NCBI GenBank assembly: GCA_018969355.1
Contig: JAGWYO010000002.1
Span: 1 to 64,000, forward strand
Source of the DNA: Actinomycetales bacterium
Lineage (GTDB): Bacteria; Actinomycetota; Actinomycetes; Nanopelagicales; Nanopelagicaceae
Length of the DNA stretch: 64,000 nucleotides
Direction: 5' to 3'
Shown here: one piece after another, positions 1 through 8,930 of the stretch
Layout: the number at the start of each line of letters is the position of its first letter
Position numbering within the stretch: the stretch's first letter is position 1
Position numbers and translations under genes: made by a program
Notes under the pieces: model-generated
Seen by the model: only the letters and a program-made list of their open reading frames with translations
Database searches by the model: none
Told to the model about the DNA's origin: nothing

Positions 1-631
1 CACTAAGCGTCCGATTATGTTTGTATCCACTGGCGAAAAGTTCAGTGATTTTGATATTTTCTATCCCGACCGAATGGCCTCTCGTATTCTTGGGATGGGC
101 GATATTGCAACTCTTGCCGAGCAAGCTAAGAAAGCTTTCGATGGCGATACCACTGCAAAGCTTGAAGCAAAGTTTAAAAGCGGTGAAGATTTCACATTGG
201 AAGATTTCTTAGAGCAACTACAGGCCATGTCCAAGATGGGATCTATGTCTAAGTTATTGGGCATGTTGCCAGGGGCAGGAGCGATGAAAAAGCAGATTGA
301 AAACTTTGATGAAGGTGAAATTGTTCGCATAAAATCAATTGTGCAATCAATGACTCCAACGGAGCGAGGCGATCCTAAAGTTCTCAACGGCTCACGACGT
401 GCGCGCATTGCACTGGGTTCTGGTCGTAAAACCTCTGACGTGAACAACGTGGTTGATCGCTTCTCTGCTGCTCAAAAGATGATGAAGCAGGTGAGAAATG
501 GCGGCATGCCTCAAGGCATGGGCGGTATGGGGCTTCCTGCGATGCCCAATGCCCCTATTAAGAGCGCTGCACCCAAGAAGAAGTCCAGATCAGGTAATCC
601 AGCCAAACGGGCCCTGGAAGAGGGGCGATAG
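1..631 (+). CDS. ffh: Signal recognition particle protein Ffh, C-terminal part (5' end outside window)
   Basis: This is the C-terminal half of the SRP54 GTPase, which binds 4.5S RNA and signal sequences and takes ribosome-nascent chains to FtsY at the membrane. The reading frame is open from base 2, so the gene starts upstream of the window. The fragment begins at the end of the GTPase (G) domain, where the STGEK stretch and the conserved DRMASRILGMGD run lead into the M domain. The M domain is methionine-rich (MSKMGSMSKLLGM), has the RNA-contacting helix-turn-helix around RRARIALGSG, and ends in a basic Met/Gly-rich tail. Ffh followed by rpsP and rimM-trmD is a usual actinobacterial order. 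Confidence 0.97.
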   Translation, partial: TKRPIMFVSTGEKFSDFDIFYPDRMASRILGMGDIATLAEQAKKAFDGDTTAKLEAKFKSGEDFTLEDFLEQLQAMSKMGSMSKLLGMLPGAGAMKKQIENFDEGEIVRIKSIVQSMTPTERGDPKVLNGSRRARIALGSGRKTSDVNNVVDRFSAAQKMMKQVRNGGMPQGMGGMGLPAMPNAPIKSAAPKKKSRSGNPAKRALEEGR

Positions 632-794
632 AACTCGATTTCACCTTTGCCACCCTGAGATGGCAGAATTGGCCACCTGTTGATGGGGCCCTCTACCCCC
701 GTTCAACATCCACGACCGATAGTTGTATGTAATTGATTGCGCACCCCGCTGCGATTGATTTTTATGACACACATAAACAGGAGCACAACCTCAC

Positions 795-1337
795 TTGGCT
801 ACAAAAATTCGTTTAATGCGCATGGGTAAAATCCGCACACCTTTTTTCCGCGTAGTTGTTACTGATTCACGCAAGGCACGTAACGGTCTTTCAATTGAAG
901 AAATTGGCCGTTATGTTCCAGGACAAGAACCATCACTTATTGAGATCAACTCTGAGCGTGCTCAGTATTGGCTCGGTGTTGGAGCACAACCATCAGAGGC
1001 TGTAGAGGCTCTTTTGAAGGTCACCGGAGATTGGCAAAAATTTAAGTCTCTTCCAGGAACTGAAGGAACACTTCGCGTTGGCGCTGCAAAGGTCGGCAAG
1101 CATGTTGCTTATGAAGCAGCTATGAAGGCGGCAATGGATGAACCAAAGGAAGGCGCAACTACTCTCAAGAAGAAAGCACAAGAGAAGTTGGCTGCAAAGG
1201 CAAATCCAGTTGTTGAAGAGGCGGTAGTGCAAGCACCAGTTGCTGAAGCTGCAGTTGAGGAAGTTGTTGAAGCAGTAGTGGAAGCACCAGCAGAGGCTGT
1301 TGTTGAAACACCAACTGAAGAAACGGCTGCCCAATAA
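795..1337 (+). CDS. rpsP: 30S ribosomal protein S16
   Basis: S16 is a small-subunit ribosomal protein needed for 30S assembly. The first 80 or so residues are the conserved domain ([20 protein letters not shown], then SRKARNG and GRYVPG). Translation starts at a TTG at 795 with AGGAG at 779-783 upstream; there is no in-frame ATG before the conserved N-terminus. At 180 residues it is about twice the length of a minimal S16. The extra part is a Lys/Ala-rich stretch followed by a low-complexity Ala/Val/Glu/Pro tail, a type of extension seen in other actinobacterial S16 proteins. The gene opens the rpsP-khpA-rimM-trmD operon; 163 bases upstream probably hold its promoter. Confidence 0.96.
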   Translation: MATKIRLMRMGKIRTPFFRVVVTDSRKARNGLSIEEIGRYVPGQEPSLIEINSERAQYWLGVGAQPSEAVEALLKVTGDWQKFKSLPGTEGTLRVGAAKVGKHVAYEAAMKAAMDEPKEGATTLKKKAQEKLAAKANPVVEEAVVQAPVAEAAVEEVVEAVVEAPAEAVVETPTEETAAQ

Positions 1338-1339
1338 CA

Positions 1340-1579
1340 ATGATGGATGAAGCCCTCGAGCATTTGGTAAAGGGAATCGTCGATAATCCCGATGATGTAG
1401 TTGTTGCTGAAAAAACTCACCGCCGTGGGACAACTCTTGAGGTTCGCGTAAACCCTGAGGATATCGGCAAAGTTATTGGTCGAAATGGGCGCACTGCAAG
1501 GGCGCTTCGCACGGTCGTAAGTGCAATTGCAGGGCGAACTGTTCGCGTCGATCTCATCGAGACCGACGAAGCACGTTAA
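1340..1579 (+). CDS. khpA: KH-domain RNA-binding protein KhpA
   Basis: A 79-residue single KH domain protein of the KhpA/YlqC family, an RNA-binding chaperone-like factor often found between rpsP and rimM. The KH signature is visible as EDIGKVIGRNGRTARALR, with the GxxG loop GRNG at about residue 50. The start at 1340 lies two bases after the rpsP stop, so the two are probably translationally coupled. The rimM start follows the stop after two more bases. Confidence 0.93.
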   Translation: MMDEALEHLVKGIVDNPDDVVVAEKTHRRGTTLEVRVNPEDIGKVIGRNGRTARALRTVVSAIAGRTVRVDLIETDEAR

Positions 1580-1581
1580 CA

Positions 1582-2085
1582 ATGCGTTTACTCGTGGGGC
1601 GCATCGGTCGGGCCCACGGAATTCTTGGAGAAGCGACGATTGAGGTTCGAACTGATGACCCTGATCGTCGTTTTGCCATTGGTAATACAGTGCAAACAGA
1701 TGCTCACGGTGAGCTAACAATAACTTCTGGCCGTGTCCATAACGGCATTCTATTGTTGGGTTTTAACGGCATTACTGATCGCAATGGGATTGAAAAGCTA
1801 CGTAATGTTTTAATGTATTGCGATGTAGACATACATGCGCCAGGTGTTGATGAAGATGACTACCATGTGCTTCAACTCATTGGATGTTTAGCCCAACTTG
1901 AATCCGGTCAAGTAATTGGTGAAGTAACCGATGTTATAAATCTTCCTGGACAGGATTTGCTTGCGATTAAGACGGAAACTGGCGAGATGCTGATTCCTTT
2001 TGTTCATCAACTAGTTCCGGTTGTTGATATTGCTGCTCGCAAACTTGTAGTAATTCCACCGGATTTGTCGGGTGAAGTTACGTGA
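1582..2085 (+). CDS. rimM: Ribosome maturation factor RimM
   Basis: RimM binds S19 and assists 16S rRNA processing and maturation of the 30S head. The N-terminal barrel starts with LLVGRIGRAHGILGEATIEV, the family signature; the C-terminal PRC-barrel contains DYHVLQLIGC and the closing LIPFVHQLVPVVD. Length (167 residues) is normal. The stop overlaps the trmD start by four bases (GTGA), which fits one operon with rpsP, khpA and trmD. Confidence 0.95.
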   Translation: MRLLVGRIGRAHGILGEATIEVRTDDPDRRFAIGNTVQTDAHGELTITSGRVHNGILLLGFNGITDRNGIEKLRNVLMYCDVDIHAPGVDEDDYHVLQLIGCLAQLESGQVIGEVTDVINLPGQDLLAIKTETGEMLIPFVHQLVPVVDIAARKLVVIPPDLSGEVT

Positions 2086-2750
2086 AAATAGATGCTGTAA
2101 CTATTTTTCCTGAGTATTTTGCCCCGCTCAAACTCTCTCTTTTAGGTAAAGCTCAAGAGAGTGGAATTGTTGAGTTTGGGATTTACGATCTGCGCGCCTT
2201 TGCTACAAATCTCCATAATCAAGTAGATGACACGCCTTATGGTGGTGGTGCAGGAATGGTGATGATGCCTGAAGTGTGGGGACAAGCCCTAGATCCATTG
2301 ATGAGCGCTGAAACAGATTTAATTATTCTAACTCCTGCAGGCAAGCGCTTTGATCAGTCAATGGCAGCGAAGTTTTCCAAGGCATCACACCTAGTTTTTG
2401 CCTGTGGCCGATATGAAGGAATTGATGATCGCGTGCGCCAATATTACGTCTCTAAGAATTATCGCGTTCATGAAGTGTCAATTGGTGATTATGTATTAGG
2501 CGGGGGAGAAGTTGCATCCCTTGTGATGATTGAAGCTATCACTCGATTAATTCCAGGTGTCCTTGGAAATCCAGAATCACTTGCTGAAGAATCACATAAT
2601 GAGCAGGGCTATCTTGAATATCCCAACTTCACGAAGCCTCAGAATTGGCGTGATATCCCGGTCCCAGAGATTTTATTAAGTGGAAATCACGGAGAAATCG
2701 CAAAGTGGCGAGCGGAACAAGCAATTGAGCGTGCAAAAGAGAATTTATAA
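2082..2750 (+). CDS. trmD: tRNA (guanosine(37)-N1)-methyltransferase TrmD
   Basis: TrmD methylates G37 next to the anticodon using S-adenosylmethionine and prevents +1 frameshifting. The SPOUT knot is clear: PYGGGAGMVM near residue 55, ACGRYEGIDDR near 110 and SIGDYVLGGGE near 130. The GTG start at 2082 overlaps the rimM stop. In many actinobacteria rplS and lepB come next; here the following gene is an acyl-ACP desaturase, so the operon has been broken after trmD. Confidence 0.96.
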   Translation: MKIDAVTIFPEYFAPLKLSLLGKAQESGIVEFGIYDLRAFATNLHNQVDDTPYGGGAGMVMMPEVWGQALDPLMSAETDLIILTPAGKRFDQSMAAKFSKASHLVFACGRYEGIDDRVRQYYVSKNYRVHEVSIGDYVLGGGEVASLVMIEAITRLIPGVLGNPESLAEESHNEQGYLEYPNFTKPQNWRDIPVPEILLSGNHGEIAKWRAEQAIERAKENL

Positions 2751-2788
2751 CTGGGCAGTAACCCGCGCCCTGCCGTAGCGTTGTGCCC

Positions 2789-3757
2789 ATGACATATGAC
2801 AGCAAGGCGATCCAAGCTCGGCTTATTCGAGATCTAGAACCTGTCGTTGCCGTCGAACTCGATCGACATCTCAAGGTACAGAAAAATTGGTATCCCCATG
2901 AATATGTCCCATGGTCTCAAGGCCGAAATTTTGCTGGGCCGCTCAACGGTGATGCATGGGAGGCAAAAGATTCACGTCTTACTTCTGTTGCACAAGATTC
3001 CTTAATTCTTAATCTATTAACTGAAGATAACTTGCCCAGCTACCACACAGAAATTGCACTTTCGATGGGCCGGGATGGCGCATGGGGAACATGGATTGAA
3101 CGCTGGACGGCAGAGGAGGCACGTCACAGCATTGTTATCCGTGATTATTTAATGGCGACACGTGGTGTTGACCCATACGAACTTGAAGATCTGCGCATGG
3201 CGCACATGTCATTGGGTTATCACACACCATATGAAAATGACATGTTGCACACCATTGCTTATGTTTCGTTCCAAGAATTAGCCACACGCATTTCACACCG
3301 CAATACTGGCAAGATTTCAGATGACCCAATTGCCGAATCAATGATGCAACGCGTGGCTTTAGATGAGAATTTACATATGCTTTTCTATCGCAACACACTG
3401 GGTGCAGCCCTTGATATGGAGCCTAATGCTGCCATGCGCGCTATTGCTGATGTAGTTACAAACTTTGATATGCCAGGTGCCAACATGCCAGGATTTGGTA
3501 GAAAAGCCGTCCAGATTGCTCTAGCTGGAATTTATGATCTGCAGCAACATTTAGAAGAAGTAGTTGCTCCTGTGCTTCGCGCGTGGAATGTCTTTGATCG
3601 CACGGACCTGAGTGGTGATGGTTTAGCTGCCCGCGATGAGCTTTCAGCATTCTTGGCTAAGGCCACATCGGAATCTAACCGCTTTAATGAAAAACGCGAA
3701 CTTCATTTTGAGCGTTTGATTGCACGTGGGCAAGAACCCCTGCGAATCCTTAAGTAG
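2789..3757 (+). CDS. Acyl-[acyl-carrier-protein] desaturase (soluble di-iron, DesA type)
   Basis: A soluble fatty acyl-ACP desaturase that would insert a double bond into ACP-bound chains with O2 and reduced ferredoxin. The di-iron ligand pattern of the family is present: a Glu in TEDNLP (about 81), EEARH (about 111-115), a Glu in FQELATRISH (about 165), and DENLH (about 194-198), numbered from a possible GTG at 2783. ATG at 2789 is preferred, though neither start has a good Shine-Dalgarno. It resembles mycobacterial DesA1/DesA2. The amidotransferase gene starts 10 bases downstream. Confidence 0.9.
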   Translation: MTYDSKAIQARLIRDLEPVVAVELDRHLKVQKNWYPHEYVPWSQGRNFAGPLNGDAWEAKDSRLTSVAQDSLILNLLTEDNLPSYHTEIALSMGRDGAWGTWIERWTAEEARHSIVIRDYLMATRGVDPYELEDLRMAHMSLGYHTPYENDMLHTIAYVSFQELATRISHRNTGKISDDPIAESMMQRVALDENLHMLFYRNTLGAALDMEPNAAMRAIADVVTNFDMPGANMPGFGRKAVQIALAGIYDLQQHLEEVVAPVLRAWNVFDRTDLSGDGLAARDELSAFLAKATSESNRFNEKRELHFERLIARGQEPLRILK

Positions 3758-3767
3758 TATTGGCTGC

Positions 3768-4496
3768 ATGTCTAAGCGGGTTCTCTTCATTGAGCATGAC
3801 CATGTCTCTGCTGGTGGCCCAATCTGGAAGCAGTTTGAAAAGCGCGGCTATGAAATTTCTCGATTTATAATTGTTGATGAAGAACATGCTAAAGCTCCCA
3901 ATGTCACACCTGTTTGGCCAGATCTACTTTCATTTGATGTAGTAGTTGTTATGGGTGCGCCATATGCTGCATATGATGATGGCGCAATTGGTAACTGGTT
4001 ACTTCCACAAGTAGCAAAGATGCGCGACGTTCATAACGCTGGAATTCCAGTGCTCGGTATCTGTTTTGGTGGACAGCTCATGTCTCGTGTATTAGGTGGA
4101 ACTGTTTCACGCTCACCATATGCAGAACTCGGTTGGTTTGAAGTAGATAGCGATGATGAAAGCCTTATCCCTACAGGGCCTTGGTTTCAATATCACTGGG
4201 ATCGATTCACTGTTCCACCTGGGGCTATAGAGATTGCCCGAACCGAACTATGCCCCCAAGCTTTTCACTTTGGTCGCACATTAGGCCTGCAGTTTCATCC
4301 AGAGATTGACTCTGAAGTTTTAGATATGTGGCTTGCAATGGATGGTGGGTGCGCCGAAGTTGAATCTGAAGGTGTGGATGTTGATCAGCTACGTGCAGAG
4401 ACTAGAAAACTTGAGGCACAAAGCAATCAGCGCGGCTACGATCTAGTTGACCAATTTCTTGACCGCATCGCAACCGCGCCAATTCGCACAATCTAA
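3768..4496 (+). CDS. Class I glutamine amidotransferase (GMP synthase-like GATase domain protein)
   Basis: A stand-alone triad amidotransferase of 242 residues. The nucleophile elbow is GICFGG with Cys about residue 99, and the His/Glu pair is in QFHPEI (about 177 and 179). It lacks any synthetase domain, so it either feeds ammonia to a partner or hydrolyses a gamma-glutamyl amide. It converges on a (-) strand aldehyde dehydrogenase and glutamine-synthetase-like gene. PuuD, the gamma-glutamyl-GABA hydrolase of the putrescine pathway, belongs to a related fold, so a role in the same amine pathway is plausible but unproven. The ATG at 3768 is preferred over an in-frame TTG at 3720 inside the desaturase gene. 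Its stop codon abuts the stop of the next gene with no spacer. Confidence 0.85.
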   Translation: MSKRVLFIEHDHVSAGGPIWKQFEKRGYEISRFIIVDEEHAKAPNVTPVWPDLLSFDVVVVMGAPYAAYDDGAIGNWLLPQVAKMRDVHNAGIPVLGICFGGQLMSRVLGGTVSRSPYAELGWFEVDSDDESLIPTGPWFQYHWDRFTVPPGAIEIARTELCPQAFHFGRTLGLQFHPEIDSEVLDMWLAMDGGCAEVESEGVDVDQLRAETRKLEAQSNQRGYDLVDQFLDRIATAPIRTI

Positions 4497-5855
4497 TTAA
4501 TCGTTAGAGATAAATACGTTTTTTAACTCTGTGTAGGAATCAACTGCATCAGGGCCCAAACCACGTCCAAGACCTGACTGCTTAAAGCCACCAAATGGTG
4601 TCCAGAAACGCACTGAAGAATTTGAATTCACAGAAAGTGCGCCTGACTCAATTGCACGTGAAACACGAAGGGCTCTTCCCACATCTCTTGTCCAGATAGA
4701 ACCAGATAATCCATATTCGCTGTCGTTGGCCATCTTGATACCTTCGGCCTCATCCTCAAAAGTTAAGATTGAAACAACTGGACCGAAGATCTCTTCACGC
4801 CAAGACTTAGCTTGAGAATTCTTAGGAAGCAAGACTGTTGGTGGCATCCAGTATCCAGGCCCTGATGGTGCTGATCCTTGAAAAGCGATTTTTTCATCAA
4901 GATAAGACTCAACAACATCAAACTGCTTCTTTGAAATTAGTGGTCCCATTTCAGCTGTCGCAAGATTTGGATCTTCGCAGCGGAACTTCTTAACTGCAAC
5001 CTCGAAATACTCCATGAACTTATCGAATGCTGATTTTTGTACAAGAATTCGTGAACGAGCACAGCAATCTTGGCCGGCATTGTCAAAGACTGCACCCGGA
5101 GCCCCAGCTGCAGCTTTTTCAATATCAGCATCAGCAAAGATGAGGTTGGCGCTCTTGCCACCAAGTTCAAGAGTCACGCGCTTTACCTGATCGGCGCACC
5201 CAGCCATAATTTGCTTTCCAACTTCAGTTGAACCTGTGAAGCCGACTTTTCGAACGAGGGGATGTGTAACAAAGCGATTGCCAACAACACTTCCCTTTCC
5301 AGGCAAGATATTGAGAACACCTTCAGGAATTCCTGCCAGTAGTGCAAGTTCGCCGAGACGAATAGCAGTTAGCGGTGTGTATTCGGCAGGCTTTAGTACG
5401 ACAGTGTTTCCGGCAGCTAGCGCTGGAGCAAAGCCCCAACCAGCAATTGGCATAGGGAAGTTCCAAGGAACAATGATTCCAACTACACCTAAAGGTTCTT
5501 TGAAAGTTATATCTATTCCGCCCGGAACTGGAATTTGCTTACCGAATAAGCGCTCTGGTGCTGCTGAGTAATACATCAGCGTATTGGCAACGTTGTCTGC
5601 TTCCCAGAGTGCATTGCCTCGTGTGTGACCGGCATTAGTGATCTCTAACTGTGCTAACTCTTCACGGTGATCAGTTACCACTTGTGAGAAAGCACGAAGC
5701 AAACGAGCACGTTCTCCAGGAGAAACATTTTTCCATGTCTGGAAAGCTTTTGCTGCCTTTGCTATGACTGCATCAGTCTGTTCTAGATCTAAATGAGGAA
5801 CATTCTCAACAATGGCTTCTGTGGCAGGATTGATTACATCATATGAAGTGGACAC
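4497..5855 (-). CDS. NAD(P)-dependent aldehyde dehydrogenase
   Basis: An ALDH superfamily enzyme oxidising an aldehyde to the acid. The NAD-binding part contains PWNFP and FTGSTEVGK; the general base lies in ELGGK (Glu about 230) and the nucleophile is in GQDCC (Cys about 264). At 452 residues it is slightly shorter than the usual 480-500. The GTG start is 6 bases after the stop of the glutamine-synthetase-like gene, so the two are co-transcribed. In gamma-glutamylated amine pathways an ALDH converts gamma-glutamyl-aminobutyraldehyde (PuuC) or an equivalent aldehyde, which is the inferred role here. Confidence 0.93.
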   Translation of the reverse strand: MSTSYDVINPATEAIVENVPHLDLEQTDAVIAKAAKAFQTWKNVSPGERARLLRAFSQVVTDHREELAQLEITNAGHTRGNALWEADNVANTLMYYSAAPERLFGKQIPVPGGIDITFKEPLGVVGIIVPWNFPMPIAGWGFAPALAAGNTVVLKPAEYTPLTAIRLGELALLAGIPEGVLNILPGKGSVVGNRFVTHPLVRKVGFTGSTEVGKQIMAGCADQVKRVTLELGGKSANLIFADADIEKAAAGAPGAVFDNAGQDCCARSRILVQKSAFDKFMEYFEVAVKKFRCEDPNLATAEMGPLISKKQFDVVESYLDEKIAFQGSAPSGPGYWMPPTVLLPKNSQAKSWREEIFGPVVSILTFEDEAEGIKMANDSEYGLSGSIWTRDVGRALRVSRAIESGALSVNSNSSVRFWTPFGGFKQSGLGRGLGPDAVDSYTELKNVFISND

Positions 5856-5861
5856 AGCTAT

Positions 5862-7220
5862 TTAGAACCTTTCGAAGTTGCGGACTAATTCCCAGTCGGT
5901 GATTGCTTTGCCATAAGCTGCAATTTCAATCTTGGCCATGTTTGCATAGTGTGCCTGAACTTCAGCTCCAAAGGTTTCTTTAACCCAAGCAGAGCCCTCC
6001 CACAGTGCAAGTGATTCATTCATTGATGAAGGAACTCGTTGTGAATCTGAGGCATACGCATTTCCCGTGAAAGCTGGTTCCAAAACCATCTTCTTCTTAA
6101 TGCCATCAAGGCCTGCTGCGATGATTCCAGAAACAGCAAGGTATGGATTCACATCACCGCCTGCAACACGGTTTTCAAGGCGAAGGCTTGCGCCTTTTCC
6201 GACTAAGCGAAGTGCGCACGTGCGGTTATCGCGACCCCAGCGGATAGCTGTTGGAGCAAATGAGCCTGGAACATATCGCTTATACGAATTGATATTTGGT
6301 GCAAAGAGCAAAGACATCTCGCGCATATGCGCAATCTGTCCAGCAATGAACTGGCGACCAAGATCGCTAAGACCTTGTTCCTTGTCTGAATCATCAGCCA
6401 TGACCACGGAGCCGTCTAATCCGCGGAATGAAAGGTGAATGTGTGAAGAGTTACCTTCTTTTTCATTTGGCTTTGCCATAAAGGTAAGTGCATAGCCATC
6501 TTGTGCAGCAATCTCTTTAGCACCGTTCTTGTAGATGACGTGATTATCGCAATTGGAGAGGGCATCAGAGTACTTAAAGGCAATTTCATGCTGGCCAAAG
6601 TTACATTCACCCTTTACTGACTCAACAGTCATACCAGCCTTGGCCATAGACAAACGGATTCTGCGCAAAAGCGGCTCAATGCGTGATCCACCTAAAATCG
6701 AATAATCGACGTTGTATTGATTAACGGGAATAAGGTTCTTATAGCCCTTATTCCATGCTTCCTCATATGTGTCCTTGTACACCACGAACTCAAGCTCGGT
6801 TCCACACATAGCTTCCATGCCAGCATCCTTGAGAGCTTTGACTTGCTTGCGAAGAATTTGGCGTGGAGAGGCGACGACATCTGTGTGATCTAGCCACTGC
6901 ACATCAGCTAACACAAGTGCTGCACCTTCTTGCCAATCAATCATGCGCAACGTGTCCATATCTGGAACTAATGCGAAATCGCTATAGCCGCGCTCCCATG
7001 AAGACATTTCATATCCATCTACAGTATTCATATCGACATCTACTGCAAGAAGATAGTTGCAACCTTCAGTGCCATGCTTGAGAACTTCATCAAGGAAGAA
7101 CTCTCCATGGATTCGCTTGCCAGTTAAGCGGCCCTGCATATCGGTCATAGCTACAACTACGGTATCTACTTCACCGCTTTTAATCTTGGCTGTTAAATCA
7201 GCAATTGTCATTGATGTCAT
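5862..7220 (-). CDS. Glutamine synthetase family protein, probable gamma-glutamyl-amine ligase (PuuA/GlnA4-like)
   Basis: A GS-fold ligase of 452 residues, distinct from the true GlnA at 49994-51424. It keeps GS catalytic features: the metal/glutamate region GTELEF, GECNFGQHEI, the NSSHIHLS metal loop, and SYKRYVPGSFAP. It lacks the adenylylation-loop tyrosine motif found in GlnA. This pattern, next to an ALDH and an amine/amino acid permease, is typical of enzymes joining glutamate to putrescine, spermidine or ethanolamine (PuuA, GlnA3, GlnA4). The substrate cannot be read from the sequence. Two in-frame ATGs (7220 and 7211) could start it. A terminator just upstream means it probably has its own promoter within 7221-7262. 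Confidence 0.88.
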   Translation of the reverse strand: MTSMTIADLTAKIKSGEVDTVVVAMTDMQGRLTGKRIHGEFFLDEVLKHGTEGCNYLLAVDVDMNTVDGYEMSSWERGYSDFALVPDMDTLRMIDWQEGAALVLADVQWLDHTDVVASPRQILRKQVKALKDAGMEAMCGTELEFVVYKDTYEEAWNKGYKNLIPVNQYNVDYSILGGSRIEPLLRRIRLSMAKAGMTVESVKGECNFGQHEIAFKYSDALSNCDNHVIYKNGAKEIAAQDGYALTFMAKPNEKEGNSSHIHLSFRGLDGSVVMADDSDKEQGLSDLGRQFIAGQIAHMREMSLLFAPNINSYKRYVPGSFAPTAIRWGRDNRTCALRLVGKGASLRLENRVAGGDVNPYLAVSGIIAAGLDGIKKKMVLEPAFTGNAYASDSQRVPSSMNESLALWEGSAWVKETFGAEVQAHYANMAKIEIAAYGKAITDWELVRNFERF

Positions 7221-7266
7221 GCCCGATAGCCTAACGATTAAGGCAGTTAAAATCTAGGGCATTAAA

Positions 7267-7297
7267 AATCCCCCCGCACTTTATGCGCGGGGGGATT
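7267..7297 (-). terminator. Rho-independent terminator of the APC permease gene
   Basis: A perfect 11-bp stem (arms 7267-7277 and 7287-7297) around a 9-base loop. Read on the minus strand the stem is GC-rich and followed by TTTTT. It lies 20 bases past the permease stop and about 50 bases before the glutamine-synthetase-like gene on the same strand, so it should end most permease transcripts or act as an attenuator for the two downstream genes. Confidence 0.85.
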
Positions 7298-7316
7298 AAT
7301 GAGAGTTATAACTCTT

Positions 7317-8852
7317 TTATAGGTTACTTCTCGGTCCTGTGAACCATCTCTTTGCAGATAGGTTCCACCAGATCCAAAGAATAATTAACGCGCCACCGGT
7401 AATAATCGGTGCGTAGTTAACTGCAGTCCAAGTGAAGTCTGCATTTCCTGGTGTTCCAGCAGGCGAAAAGGGCAAGATGAAGTAAATTGAAATAATCGCG
7501 ATTTCTGCAACCGCTACCATGTTCATCCACTTGTACTTTGAACCAAGTGTCCATGCTCCAGCCTTGAAACTGTCGCCAGCCTTGAGGCGCAGGTAGATTG
7601 GAATTAAGAACGCTAGGTAGAGTGAAATTACACAAACAGATACAACTGCATAGAAGGCAGTTGGGGCACCCGTTGGTGATTTCCACAGCGCTGGAAGAGT
7701 CAAGACAATTCCACCAAACGCAGAAGCAAGAACAGCGTTGAGTGGAACCTGGTGCTTATTAACTTTCTTCCAAAGATTTCCTCCAGGTACAGCACCATCG
7801 CGTGAGAATGCATACATCATGCGTGAACATGATGTTAAGCAGGCTGTTACGCAGAAGATTTGGCCAAGAGTTGTAATGATCATGACGAGCTTAAATGCAA
7901 CGCCACCACCAAGTGCTGTATAGAGAACTGCTATAACTGATCCACCACCAAATGGATTAACCGCCAAGTCAAAGGAGCTAATTGTGTCAACCTGAGTTGC
8001 GGCAAATAGGAATGCCATCAAAAGGATGTAACCACCAATAGCTGAATAAAAGATTGACTTCCAAATACCCTTAGCGGCGTTGACGTGAGCATCATGAGTT
8101 TCCTCAGACAGGTGAGCTGATGCATCAAAGCCAGTAATTGTGTATTGAGTAAGCAAGAAACCAAGAGGCAGTACATATAGCCAGTACGAGTTATCGCTAA
8201 AGCCAGAACTGTTGATCTTGGTTGTAAACATCCAAGAAAGACTTTGGTGCTTATCAGGCACAATAAGCAAAATTGCAATTACAACTGCAGATCCAAATAC
8301 GTGCCACCACACTGATATATTATTGAAAAGTGAGAGTAGATGACCGCTATAGATATTAATCAATGTAACTACAAGAATAATTGCAACAAATAAGAAGAAC
8401 TGTTGCTTAATGTAGTCACCACCGAGGAAAGTTGTTGCATAGTTTGGCCATTGAGCACCCAGAATTGTGTTCAGGAAGCTGGCTGCGCCATAACCCACAG
8501 ATGCAGTTACAGAAACAAGTCCAATTAAGTTAAGCCAACCAGTATAAAAACCAGCTTTTGCGCCGCCTAACTTTGATGCCCACCAGTAAATACCACCTGA
8601 TGTTGGATATGCAGATGCAAGCTCTGACATACAAAAGCCAATGATAAGAATAAAGAGTGAAATAACTGGCCAACCAATTGAAATTGCAACTGGGCCACCG
8701 TTATTCCATGCTTGGGCAAATGTTGTGAAGCAACCTGCGAGAATTGAAATGATTGAAAATGAAATCGCAAAGTTTGAAAAACCAGACCAGCTGCGATTTA
8801 GTTCCTGCTTATAGCCGAGTTCGGCTAAGCGTTGTTCGTCTGTTAGTGCCAA
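7317..8852 (-). CDS. APC superfamily amino acid/amine permease
   Basis: A 511-residue membrane protein with about 12 hydrophobic helices and the APC-family beginning (NRSWSGFSNFAISFSIIS) of the amino acid/choline or GABA-permease type. ASAYPTSGGIYWW and ITGFDASAHLSEET are the helix-1/helix-6-type conserved segments. It probably imports an amino acid or amine used by the GS-like and ALDH enzymes encoded next on the same strand. The start is a TTG with GGAGG at suitable spacing (minus-strand GGAGGAGAAC). A strong terminator follows the stop. Confidence 0.9.
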   Translation of the reverse strand: MALTDEQRLAELGYKQELNRSWSGFSNFAISFSIISILAGCFTTFAQAWNNGGPVAISIGWPVISLFILIIGFCMSELASAYPTSGGIYWWASKLGGAKAGFYTGWLNLIGLVSVTASVGYGAASFLNTILGAQWPNYATTFLGGDYIKQQFFLFVAIILVVTLINIYSGHLLSLFNNISVWWHVFGSAVVIAILLIVPDKHQSLSWMFTTKINSSGFSDNSYWLYVLPLGFLLTQYTITGFDASAHLSEETHDAHVNAAKGIWKSIFYSAIGGYILLMAFLFAATQVDTISSFDLAVNPFGGGSVIAVLYTALGGGVAFKLVMIITTLGQIFCVTACLTSCSRMMYAFSRDGAVPGGNLWKKVNKHQVPLNAVLASAFGGIVLTLPALWKSPTGAPTAFYAVVSVCVISLYLAFLIPIYLRLKAGDSFKAGAWTLGSKYKWMNMVAVAEIAIISIYFILPFSPAGTPGNADFTWTAVNYAPIITGGALIILWIWWNLSAKRWFTGPRSNL

Positions 8853-8930
8853 GATGTTCTCCTCCTTGAGCCATTTGGGGTACTCTTTCTACTCCATAGT
8901 GTGACTGAAATGGAAGTGGTTTTCTTAAAT

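Noticed and set aside
632-794. Terminator after ffh
   Set aside because: A GGGG...CCCC pairing exists near 693-711, but it is short and has no T-run; the stretch more likely holds the rpsP promoter. I could not define boxes with confidence.
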